Source: JAMQPK01 sp035937795 (lineage in GTDB: Bacteria; Acidobacteriota; Vicinamibacteria; Vicinamibacterales; JAMQPK01). From it: a stretch of DNA of 51,019 nucleotides. Below, piece after piece: positions 25,868 through 33,916 of this stretch; the first letter of the stretch is position 1, and each line of letters opens with the position of its first letter. Under the pieces are notes generated by a model. That model was given only the letters and a program-made list of their open reading frames with translations. It was not told the DNA's origin and made no database searches. The stretch lies in the NCBI GenBank assembly GCA_035937795.1, contig DASZHO010000053.1, positions 1 through 51,019 of the forward strand, in the 5' to 3' direction. The position numbers and the translations under genes were made by a program.

Positions 25868-27004
25868 CTATTGCTGCACCGTCGCGGCCGCCGGCAAATA
25901 GGACTTCTTGATTTTGGCGACCACGGTGAAGTTCTTCTGATCGGCGGCGTTGGCGATCTCGTATTCGATTGCCGGACCCAGGAGGATCGCGACAGAACGC
26001 TCGGAGAACCCGAAATCATCGTCCAGCCAGTGGTCCAGCTCACTGGTCGCGTGCTGCAACGCCACCATGAGGGAGGGCCCGCTTCCGGCGCACATGACCC
26101 ACTCGTTCGTCTCGATCCGCGGCCACTCGATCCCGGAGACACCCAGGTCATCATCTTGAAAGGCCGTCGAGGGCCGCACGATGCTGCTGTGACCCCACTC
26201 CCTTTTCTTCATCAACTCGACGCTGAACTCGACGTTCATCGACATCTCGATGCCCGCACCGGTCGGGTTGCCGTCGCCCTGGCGCGCGTACCCGCGACCG
26301 AGATACAGTAGCGCCCCCGGCTGATACACCGGCAGCATGACCCGGACGCCGGCGGTGAGACCGGGGTACATGAGGTTCCCGCCGAACGGTCCCGCGGCGC
26401 TGGATTCGTCCTTGCTCGCGGCAGCCACGCCGAGCGAGCCGAGCATCGGCCGCAGAGGCAGCTCGATCACCGGCGAGATGAAGCGCTGGTGCCAATCGAC
26501 GTTGGGAATGACAGCGCTCAGGTCGAGGCGCACCACGCCCTTGTCCTTGTCAATCGTCCAGGGGACACGCGGCGCGTTGTGATTGGCCAGCGACCCGGCA
26601 TCAAACGAGTTGGCCGCCATGAACGATGGCGACAACCCCGACAGGCGATTCGGCTCGAGCTTCTCGATCGAGACGGCGATCATGTCGCCTGGCTCGGCCC
26701 CCTCGATGTAAAAAGGCCCGGTTTGGGGATTGGGCCCTTTGGCGACGGGCTGTCCGTCTGCGCCGGCGCCGGTGTCGTCGACCGTCGTCGTGGCCACCCT
26801 ATCGCCGCTCTTGATCTTCAACGCGACCGGGTGTGCGGCGGTAAACGTGTCGTAGTACACCGTGGGAACATACTTTTTTGCTTCGGAGCGGGGCGGTGTG
26901 AGCACCGCTGATCCACCTTCCCCTGAATTACCTTGGCCGGCTGTTCCGGATCCACTGGCGGCCACCAGACCGATGACGATCGCAAATAGCGTGGGGCAAT
27001 TCAT
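25868..27004 (-). CDS. Secreted acetamidase/formamidase family protein
   Basis: 378 residues with a signal peptide (LFAIVIGLVAASGSGTAGQ). The mature chain has family landmarks: VPTVYYDTFTAAHPVALKIKSGDRVATTTVD near the start, GPFYIEGAEPGDMIAVSIEKLEP, FGGNLMYPGLTAGVRVMLPVYQPGALLYLGRGYARQGDG, and GAGIEMSMNVEFSVELMKKR. The family hydrolyses small amides (formamide, acetamide), but several secreted paralogues have untested activity. It lies downstream of an OFA-type transporter and a secreted amidase on the same strand, with an 90-nt gap that may hold its own promoter. Confidence 0.88.
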   Translation of the reverse strand: MNCPTLFAIVIGLVAASGSGTAGQGNSGEGGSAVLTPPRSEAKKYVPTVYYDTFTAAHPVALKIKSGDRVATTTVDDTGAGADGQPVAKGPNPQTGPFYIEGAEPGDMIAVSIEKLEPNRLSGLSPSFMAANSFDAGSLANHNAPRVPWTIDKDKGVVRLDLSAVIPNVDWHQRFISPVIELPLRPMLGSLGVAAASKDESSAAGPFGGNLMYPGLTAGVRVMLPVYQPGALLYLGRGYARQGDGNPTGAGIEMSMNVEFSVELMKKREWGHSSIVRPSTAFQDDDLGVSGIEWPRIETNEWVMCAGSGPSLMVALQHATSELDHWLDDDFGFSERSVAILLGPAIEYEIANAADQKNFTVVAKIKKSYLPAAATVQQ

Positions 27005-27094
27005 TTGATCTCCTTCAGCACGCGGAGCGCAGCAAGATCGACGCCAGAGCTGGCGGCGCTGCCGGCTCCTTCTTAGATCAAGACCACCTGGTAC

Positions 27095-28459
27095 TTAGCG
27101 GGTCCACCTGAAGGAAATGCGAGGCAGTTCGATCAGACGAAACTGTGGATGTAAAGACGGTCTGCCAACATCTTCGTCGATTTGTGTGCTCTCTGTGCGT
27201 CCTTCGAGCCATCGCCGGCGCATCGGCTTGAGGGCCACGATGGCAAGCGCCGCCGTCGTGAAGTCCATCGTGATGATGAGCGCAAACACCGGCAGCCACG
27301 AGCCGGTCGACTCATGGAGCAGCGCGGCCATCGGGCCGCCCAGAATCGATCCGATGCCCTGGGCCATGTAGAGGCATCCGTAGTTCGCGGTCGCATGCTT
27401 CGTCCCGAACGTATCGGTGAGCGTCGACGGGAAGAGCGAAAAGATCTCGCCCCACCCGAAAAACACCACGCCCGAGAGGAGCACGAACAGAACCGGATTC
27501 GTACGCGTCAACAGCCACAACGTCATCGCCGTGCCCTCGAGGGTAAAGGCGACGACCATCGTGTTCTCGCGGCCGAAGCGATCGGAGAGCCATCCAAAGA
27601 ACGGCCGCGTGGCTCCGTTCGTGATCCGGTCGAGCGAGAGCGCCAGCGGCAGCACCGGCAGCCCGAACACCAGAAGCCTGGCCATGCCGAAATCGCGTGT
27701 GAAGGCGCCCATCTGCGAGGTCACCATCAGGCCGGTCGTCGACATCATGGTCATCATCGCGAACATCAGCCAGAAGATCCGGGTGCCGAGCATCTCGGCC
27801 GGCGAAACGCTGATCGGACGAGCGGCGCCCGCTGTCTGGCCGGTTCCCGCGCGCGCGCGTTGATCCGCCGATGCCTGCCAGGCGGCGTCCGGGCGCCGCA
27901 ACCCTTGAGCGGCCGCCAGACCGACCAGGCCGAAAATCAGGCCGAATCGTGTGAGGGCGTTCTGATAGGTCGATTCCCGCAACACCGCGGCGATGGGAAA
28001 GGTCGTCAGCAGCGCGCCGATTCCGTACCCCGCCGCGACCAGTCCCGTCGCCAGACCGCGCTTGTCGGGAAACCACTGCACCATGTGGCCGATGACGCCC
28101 ACGTAGACGATCCCCGTCCCGATGCCGCCGAGCAGTCCGTAGGTCAAGTAGAGCATCGTGAGGCTCGACGCGTGAGCCGCCAGCATCCAGCTCGATCCGG
28201 TAATCAACGCGCCCAGAGAGAGCAGCACTCTCGGGCCGAAGCGGTCCACGAGCACGCCCTGCCACGGCGAAAGAAACGTTTGAACCACGATCAGAATCGA
28301 AAACGTGATTTGCAGCTTCGGGAGCGTCGAGCCGAGTCCGGCGGTCAGCGGCTGTGTGAACAGCGCCCAGACGTACTGCGGGCTGGAAATGACGACCATG
28401 CAGACGAGGCCGACGAGCAGTTGAATCCAGCGTGAGCGGGGAGAAGCGTTTGGCGACAC
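27095..28459 (-). CDS. MFS transporter of the oxalate/formate antiporter (OFA) family
   Basis: 454 residues with about twelve membrane helices. The MFS loop motif is seen in GVLVDRFGPRVLLSLGA and again in GWLSDRFGRENTMV, consistent with two six-helix halves. The N-terminal segment (QYVWALFTQPLTAGLGSTLPKLQITFSI) and GIGTGIVYVGVIGHMVQWFPDKRGLATGL are typical of OFA-family antiporters. The substrate is most likely a small carboxylate such as formate or oxalate, by family only. GTG start at 28459, 3 nt after the amidase stop, so the two genes are co-transcribed. Confidence 0.88.
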   Translation of the reverse strand: MSPNASPRSRWIQLLVGLVCMVVISSPQYVWALFTQPLTAGLGSTLPKLQITFSILIVVQTFLSPWQGVLVDRFGPRVLLSLGALITGSSWMLAAHASSLTMLYLTYGLLGGIGTGIVYVGVIGHMVQWFPDKRGLATGLVAAGYGIGALLTTFPIAAVLRESTYQNALTRFGLIFGLVGLAAAQGLRRPDAAWQASADQRARAGTGQTAGAARPISVSPAEMLGTRIFWLMFAMMTMMSTTGLMVTSQMGAFTRDFGMARLLVFGLPVLPLALSLDRITNGATRPFFGWLSDRFGRENTMVVAFTLEGTAMTLWLLTRTNPVLFVLLSGVVFFGWGEIFSLFPSTLTDTFGTKHATANYGCLYMAQGIGSILGGPMAALLHESTGSWLPVFALIITMDFTTAALAIVALKPMRRRWLEGRTESTQIDEDVGRPSLHPQFRLIELPRISFRWTR

Positions 28460-28462
28460 GCG

Positions 28463-30451
28463 TTACTGAACGGGACCGACGGGGCCAAAGTCAGGCGGAG
28501 GCGTGCGGTGATGCGTCGCGTTCTCATAGGCGGACGCGATGTGAAACAGCGTTGGCTCGCTGAAAGGTCGCCCGAAGAACATCACCGACACGGGAAGCGT
28601 CGCCGGAATCGGACCGACCAGCTTCGTCCCGCCCGGTGCCGACCCGTCCCGTACCCGATCGTAGACCTGCGTCGTGAAGCCCGCCGGCACGCCGAGCTCG
28701 GGAAACCCTTGCGTACCCAGAAAGCTCCAGATCGAAGGTCCGCGCCCGTTCAGGGTCGGTTCGAGCGGCTGCCCGAGAATGTACGGCGGAATATTTCCCG
28801 TCGGACACACCATCGCGTCGAGATGCATGTCTTCCATCGCCTGCAGCACGATTTGCTGAACGGCAAACCTCAGGAGCCACCGGTTGGCGTTGTCGAGCGT
28901 CATCGCGCTGGTCCGGTTCCCCCCCTCGCTGCCTCCGCCGCCTCGCGCCGCGGTGCCGGCATCCGGGTTCATGTCGGTGAGCGCGGCGGATTTTTCTTCG
29001 AGATCTTTGAGCGTCCTGATATTCGCGTCGCCGCGTTCCTTCAGGTACAGCTCGAGCGAATACCTGGACTCGCCAACGGATTGCGACTGGCCAAGGTTGC
29101 GGAGGGTGAGTCCGCCGGGAACGTGCGACGGATTCAGGAACATGTCCACGAGCGACGGGATGTGATCCGCCGACGGCTTGCCGCTCGCGTCGACGGGGAA
29201 ATCCTTGGGATACCGGCTGATGAACAGCTTGTTCATCACTGACGGCGCGTACTGGTCGATGTACTTCTGCAACAACGCGCCGCCGGGACCCGGATCGACG
29301 ATGGTGGCTCCCAGGTGGTGCAGATCGGCGATGGCGCGTTCGGTGATGTCGATGCTTTCGGTGTCAGCCTCGTTGAAGGCCTTCCGGTCCATGTACTCAC
29401 GGATCACGCCGATGCGCATGCCATCCAGACGCGTGGCGTTCGCGAAACTTTGATACGGAGACGTCGGCAGGCGTCCGACGCTGAACACGGTGAGCTCATC
29501 CGTCGGATCGTATCCAGCGATGACGTTCAGCACGCGCGCGGTGTCCTGGACCGTGCGGCAGATTGGACCGACGCGCGTGTTGTATCCCTCGTCGTACATG
29601 CCGGTGCGGCTGACGAGCTCCTGTGTCGGCGCAAGGCCGACCACGCTGTTGTTCTTGGTCGGATGGAGGATCGAGCCACCGGTTTCTTCGGCAATCGCGC
29701 ACGTGACCAGATTGGCGCCCACCGACGAGCCGGATCCGCCGCTCGACGTGCCGGCCGATCGTTCCGTATCGTAGGGATTGCAGTTCACGCCTCCGAACGG
29801 GCTTCGCGATATTCCAGAGCCCACGTTCGCCTTGGCGAGGATGATGGCGCCCGCCTCGCGCAGTCGCGTGATGAAGGTGGCATCGTGGGGCGGGCGGTCG
29901 TTGGCATAGGCGACGTCCATGCCGGACGTGGTGCGCATATCGAACGTGTCGTACCAATCCTTGACCGCGATCACGACGCCGTGCAGTGGACCGATCAGCT
30001 TTCCTGTCGACTTGAAATAAGCATCCTCTTTCGCGGCCACTTCGAGCGCGTCGGGCATCGCGGGGTCGTTGTCGGTCAGGTCGGTCAGGCTCCGCGCCTT
30101 TCGCGCCTCGAATCCTTGAGCGAGCCGGCTGGCTGGCCGGAGGTTCAGCGTGATCAGGGCATTGATCTGGCCCGCGTGCTTGATCGTCGTGAAAGGCCCG
30201 AGGATGCCCTGAGGTTGATTGACGCATGGGCCGTTATACGCCTTGATCCGGGTCAGATAGAGTTGAACCACTTGCGTCGACGTCAACTCACCTTTCAGAA
30301 TCGCTGACTGGATCCCCTCAATCGTCGCCTCCTCGATCTGGAGGCCGGGGCGTGGCGATGCGGCCGGGGGCGCCGGCATCGCCATCATGACAACGCTGTT
30401 GGCGATGATCGCCACGATCGCCAGGTGAGCCCGGACGGGTGCGGCTTTCAT
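28463..30451 (-). CDS. Secreted amidase (amidase-signature family)
   Basis: 662 residues with an N-terminal signal (LAIVAIIANSVVMMAMPAPPA). The amidase-signature triad can be placed as K164 (in VIAVKDWYDT), cis-Ser S236 (in GTSSGGSGSSVG) and nucleophile S260 (in EETGGSILHP); the 24-residue Ser-Ser spacing matches the family. The usual TDxGGS Asp is replaced by Glu (EETGGS). It hydrolyses C-N bonds of amides in the periplasm, with unknown preference. The start lies 2 nt from the end of the TonB-dependent receptor gene upstream, so the operon reads receptor-amidase-transporter. Confidence 0.92.
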   Translation of the reverse strand: MKAAPVRAHLAIVAIIANSVVMMAMPAPPAASPRPGLQIEEATIEGIQSAILKGELTSTQVVQLYLTRIKAYNGPCVNQPQGILGPFTTIKHAGQINALITLNLRPASRLAQGFEARKARSLTDLTDNDPAMPDALEVAAKEDAYFKSTGKLIGPLHGVVIAVKDWYDTFDMRTTSGMDVAYANDRPPHDATFITRLREAGAIILAKANVGSGISRSPFGGVNCNPYDTERSAGTSSGGSGSSVGANLVTCAIAEETGGSILHPTKNNSVVGLAPTQELVSRTGMYDEGYNTRVGPICRTVQDTARVLNVIAGYDPTDELTVFSVGRLPTSPYQSFANATRLDGMRIGVIREYMDRKAFNEADTESIDITERAIADLHHLGATIVDPGPGGALLQKYIDQYAPSVMNKLFISRYPKDFPVDASGKPSADHIPSLVDMFLNPSHVPGGLTLRNLGQSQSVGESRYSLELYLKERGDANIRTLKDLEEKSAALTDMNPDAGTAARGGGGSEGGNRTSAMTLDNANRWLLRFAVQQIVLQAMEDMHLDAMVCPTGNIPPYILGQPLEPTLNGRGPSIWSFLGTQGFPELGVPAGFTTQVYDRVRDGSAPGGTKLVGPIPATLPVSVMFFGRPFSEPTLFHIASAYENATHHRTPPPDFGPVGPVQ

Positions 30452-30453
30452 CT

Positions 30454-33384
30454 TTAGAACACCACACGCACGCCGAGTTGCCCCTCGCGCGGAACGTAAG
30501 CGTTGCCCGAGGAGGCGACCGGCTGGCCGAACGACGCCGAGGTGATGGTCGTGTTGTAGTTGCCGTAGTTCTTCGCGTTGAACACGTTGAATACTTCAGC
30601 GAGCAGCTCGACCTTCGTGTTGTTGATGAGCTTGATGCGGCTCGTGAGACGGAGGTCGACCTTGTGCAGCGGGAGCCCTTTCAGCCCGTCCCGCGGCCAG
30701 AGCGCGCCCGTGGCGATGACGGCGGGACCGTCCCACCGGCTCAGGACGCCGGCCGGAATGGTGATGGGCGCCCCGGTGTTCAGCCGGTTCGTGCCCGGCT
30801 TGCTGTACGGATCCATCGAGCTCGACGGGTTGAAACGCTGTCCCGAACCGTAAAAGAACGAACCGGCGAGCGCGAACTGCCACGGCAGGTTGACGATCCC
30901 GTTCACGCGGAGCGTCTCGCGCTGGAAGCCGGCCGAGGTCGCCCAATCAGCATGCGGGTTGAACTGATTGTCGGCAAAATAGCCGAAGCCCGTCGTGTTG
31001 TCTTTCAGGGAGAGGCCCAGCGTATCGACCACGCTGACCTGGAAATTGTGGCTGAACCGGCGGGTGAACGAGCCCGCGAGATTCCGGGTCTGTGTCTTCC
31101 CGTCGCTGGTGAGCCACTGGTCCTGGCCCCAGGCTGGATTGGGCCGCCCGTAAGCGGTCGGGTCGAGGTTGTAGCCCGTCGTCGGATCGTAGAAGAGGTT
31201 CATATCGGTGCTGCGAACCTGATGAAGCTCCTCCAGGTCCGTGTAGTCGAGATCGAAAGACATCACCGGTCCGAGTTGTTTCTGGAACCCGATCGAGCTC
31301 TGCCAGCCACGGGGATCCCTGTAGCCGGGGGCGATGATCGTGGTCACCTGCGGCGGCGTCGGAACGGCGCCCGAGAAGACCTGCGCCGCCGTCACGCCGC
31401 CCGTGGGATTCGTCATGCTGAAACCTGGGCTGGTCGGAAGGAAGACCGCGGCGACCGACTGGTTGTAGAACTGCTGCCTGTAGGTCACGTTCGAGACCGG
31501 GAAGTTGTAGTAGAGGCCTGTGCCTCCACGAATGACGAGGTCGCCCTTGCCGCCGACGTTATACGCGAAGCCGCCACGGGGTCCGAAGTCGGTTAAATCG
31601 CGGACACCGGTCTGGTACCCGTAATTGCCCGCCGGATAAAAACCGTTGTCGATCATGATGGGGACGTTGGTGACCCCAGGTGGATTCAGACCGTACAGGT
31701 CCAGGTCATAGCGGAGCCCGAGGTTGACGGTCAGATCGTTGGTGACGCGCCAGTTGTCGCCGAACCAGGCGCCGGTATAAGGGCGGGGTACGTTGACGCG
31801 GTAGTTGTTCGGGTTGAAGAAGACATCGTATTCCTGCAGATACGGCTGGAGGTTGCTGATGTTCCAGGCGAGCGGGTTGTTCCAGCTGCTCTGCGGGAAG
31901 TCCGCCTCGAGCATGGCGGTCGGCGGCTGCTTGTTGAAGACGAACGTGCCGCGCCGGTTCAGGTCCCAGAGTTTCGTATCCCTGTCCTTCAGAAATTCTC
32001 CGCCGAATTTCATCTCGTGCCGTCCCACGTGCCAGTTCACATCCAGCCGGCTGGTATATTCGTTCTGCCAGGTGTAGTTCGGCTCGTTCTGTTGCCCGCC
32101 AAGGGTCAAGTTCGGGAATTGAAAAACCGGAACACCGAACGGCGCGTTGTAAAACGGGATGCTGTTCGACGGGAGCGGATCGTTGTACCAGGAAAAGCGG
32201 TCCATCCCGAGGTGAACCTGCATCAGCAGATTGTTGGTGGCGACATGTGTCCAGGTGCCGTAGACGTTGGTTGAATACGTGGTGTCCGATTCGGCGGCGT
32301 TCGGATCCGAAGTGCCGCTCGAGATCGAGGTCGGGTTTTTACTCGACCAACGCTGCCCGCGTACCGTGAAGCTGTTCTTGTTCGACATTTGATAGTCGAC
32401 CTTGCCCAGATAACTGCCCTGGACCGTGTTCGACGGAATCTCGAACGACTGGCCCGGGAGAGCCGAGGGGGTGAGGACCGCCGTCAGAGGGTTCCGCTCG
32501 TACTCGTAGGACCCGAAGAAGTGGAGCTTGTCACGGACGATCGGGCCGCCCAGGGTGAATCCCGTCTGCTGGTCCGAGTAGGGCAGTACCTTGTGCTTGA
32601 CGGGGTCGGCCGCGTTGAGCGAGTTATTGCGGAAGAACCCGTAGGTCGAACCGTGCATATCGTTCGTCCCCGATCGCGAGATCGCCTGCACTTGGATCCC
32701 GGTCGACCGGCCTTCCGTGATGTCGTACAGGTTCGTCTGGACCTGGAACTCGGCGATGGCCTCCCGGCTGAGCTTCGGTTCGCCGAACCCGGATCCAGCC
32801 ACTCTCTGCGTGATCTGCTGGCCGTCAAGGTTGAGCTGGTACTGGTCGTCGTTTACGCCTGGCGTGTTCGCGACGTTGTTGGCGGTGATCCCCTTGACCA
32901 TCAGGGCCAGCTCTTCCCAGTTCCGGCCCTGCAGCGGCAGCTCAGCCATCTGGCGCCGATCGATGTTCGCGGCAACCTGCGAAGATGTGACGTCGACCAG
33001 AGGCGCCTGTCCGGTCACCGTCACCGTCTCCGCCAGCGTCGCGACCTTCATCGCGATCGGAGGCACCGTGGCATGCTGACCGACGAGCAATTCGAGCTCG
33101 GCGATCTCCGCCGTGGCGAACCCCTCGAGCTCGATGCGGACTTTGTATCGGCCGGGCGGCAGGTTGTCGAACCGGTACCGGCCGTCTCCCATGGTGACGG
33201 CGACCGACTGGACGCCTGTGCTGATCTCGGTGGTGGTCACCGTGGCGCCGGGCAGCATCCCCTGCGATTCGTCGGCGACGATGCCTTGCACCGTCGCGTT
33301 CTGCTGAGCGGCGAGGCTCGCCGGCAGCAGGAGCGTGAACGCAATCAACCAACCGAACGAACGGGGCATCAGGAATCTCCGCAT
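30454..33384 (-). CDS. TonB-dependent receptor with carboxypeptidase-regulatory N-terminal domain
   Basis: 976 residues. Signal peptide (LIAFTLLLPASLAAQ), then an Ig-like regulatory domain (ATVQGIVADESQGMLPGATVT to about 115). A plug region (LPLQGRNWEELALMVKG; QLNLDGQQIT) and a long outer-membrane barrel follow, ending LGVRVVF with a C-terminal Phe. This Oar-like architecture is very common in Acidobacteria. It imports a bulky or scarce nutrient using TonB energy; the adjacent amidase suggests an amide- or peptide-like ligand. First gene of the leftward operon; the 532-nt region upstream is shared with the DUF1592 operon. Confidence 0.92.
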   Translation of the reverse strand: MRRFLMPRSFGWLIAFTLLLPASLAAQQNATVQGIVADESQGMLPGATVTTTEISTGVQSVAVTMGDGRYRFDNLPPGRYKVRIELEGFATAEIAELELLVGQHATVPPIAMKVATLAETVTVTGQAPLVDVTSSQVAANIDRRQMAELPLQGRNWEELALMVKGITANNVANTPGVNDDQYQLNLDGQQITQRVAGSGFGEPKLSREAIAEFQVQTNLYDITEGRSTGIQVQAISRSGTNDMHGSTYGFFRNNSLNAADPVKHKVLPYSDQQTGFTLGGPIVRDKLHFFGSYEYERNPLTAVLTPSALPGQSFEIPSNTVQGSYLGKVDYQMSNKNSFTVRGQRWSSKNPTSISSGTSDPNAAESDTTYSTNVYGTWTHVATNNLLMQVHLGMDRFSWYNDPLPSNSIPFYNAPFGVPVFQFPNLTLGGQQNEPNYTWQNEYTSRLDVNWHVGRHEMKFGGEFLKDRDTKLWDLNRRGTFVFNKQPPTAMLEADFPQSSWNNPLAWNISNLQPYLQEYDVFFNPNNYRVNVPRPYTGAWFGDNWRVTNDLTVNLGLRYDLDLYGLNPPGVTNVPIMIDNGFYPAGNYGYQTGVRDLTDFGPRGGFAYNVGGKGDLVIRGGTGLYYNFPVSNVTYRQQFYNQSVAAVFLPTSPGFSMTNPTGGVTAAQVFSGAVPTPPQVTTIIAPGYRDPRGWQSSIGFQKQLGPVMSFDLDYTDLEELHQVRSTDMNLFYDPTTGYNLDPTAYGRPNPAWGQDQWLTSDGKTQTRNLAGSFTRRFSHNFQVSVVDTLGLSLKDNTTGFGYFADNQFNPHADWATSAGFQRETLRVNGIVNLPWQFALAGSFFYGSGQRFNPSSSMDPYSKPGTNRLNTGAPITIPAGVLSRWDGPAVIATGALWPRDGLKGLPLHKVDLRLTSRIKLINNTKVELLAEVFNVFNAKNYGNYNTTITSASFGQPVASSGNAYVPREGQLGVRVVF

Positions 33385-33916
33385 CAGAAATCTCCCTCTT
33401 CATGAACGTCGTCGATCATGTCGACGTCGGCGCGTGCGATGCGCTGGAGCAAGCGCGGGGCCATCGGCCGGATCGCCTCGCCGCGCCCGCGCCTTTTCGA
33501 AGGAAATCTCACGCGGCGCGCGTACGCGCCGCTCGGCCGCGATCGCCCGCGGCTCGCAAAATCGACAACGTTGTTCTCTCAGAGCGGTCGCTTCTACCGA
33601 TTTGTTCACACGTGGCGAGTTTGTCCGGAGGCCGCGAGAACGCTGGCGATTGGCGGCGGAAGGGCCGTTACACGTACTCCAGGATGCGCGGCGCGTTCGC
33701 CGGTGCGAACATTGTTGGCTGTGGAAATGAAAGCATCGACAAGCATGTTCATTCGATCGAGGTCATTCGCCGCGGACGCCGCCGGTCCGAGCGGCGGCAA
33801 GTCCATCATGGTCATGCGGTTATCAGTCAGCGCACCCTGCCGCGGCCGATTCGAGAACTGCGGAATGCGCCTTGCACAATGTCAGCTCGATCTATCGTGT
33901 GCGCACCGGAGGTCAC
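33385..33916. other. 532-nt intergenic region between divergent operons
   Basis: No convincing gene is seen. Short overlapping frames exist on both strands, but none has a ribosome site, a recognisable motif or a consistent codon bias. The region must hold promoters for the leftward receptor operon and the rightward DUF1592 operon. It contains a GC-only hairpin at 33513-33532. I could not pick reliable -35/-10 boxes. Confidence 0.5.
33513..33532. repeat. GC-only hairpin in the divergent intergenic region
   Basis: Arms GCGGCGCG (33513-33520) and CGCGCCGC (33525-33532) are exact complements around a CGTA loop. No T-run follows on either side. It could be a structured leader or a binding site. 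Confidence 0.4.
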
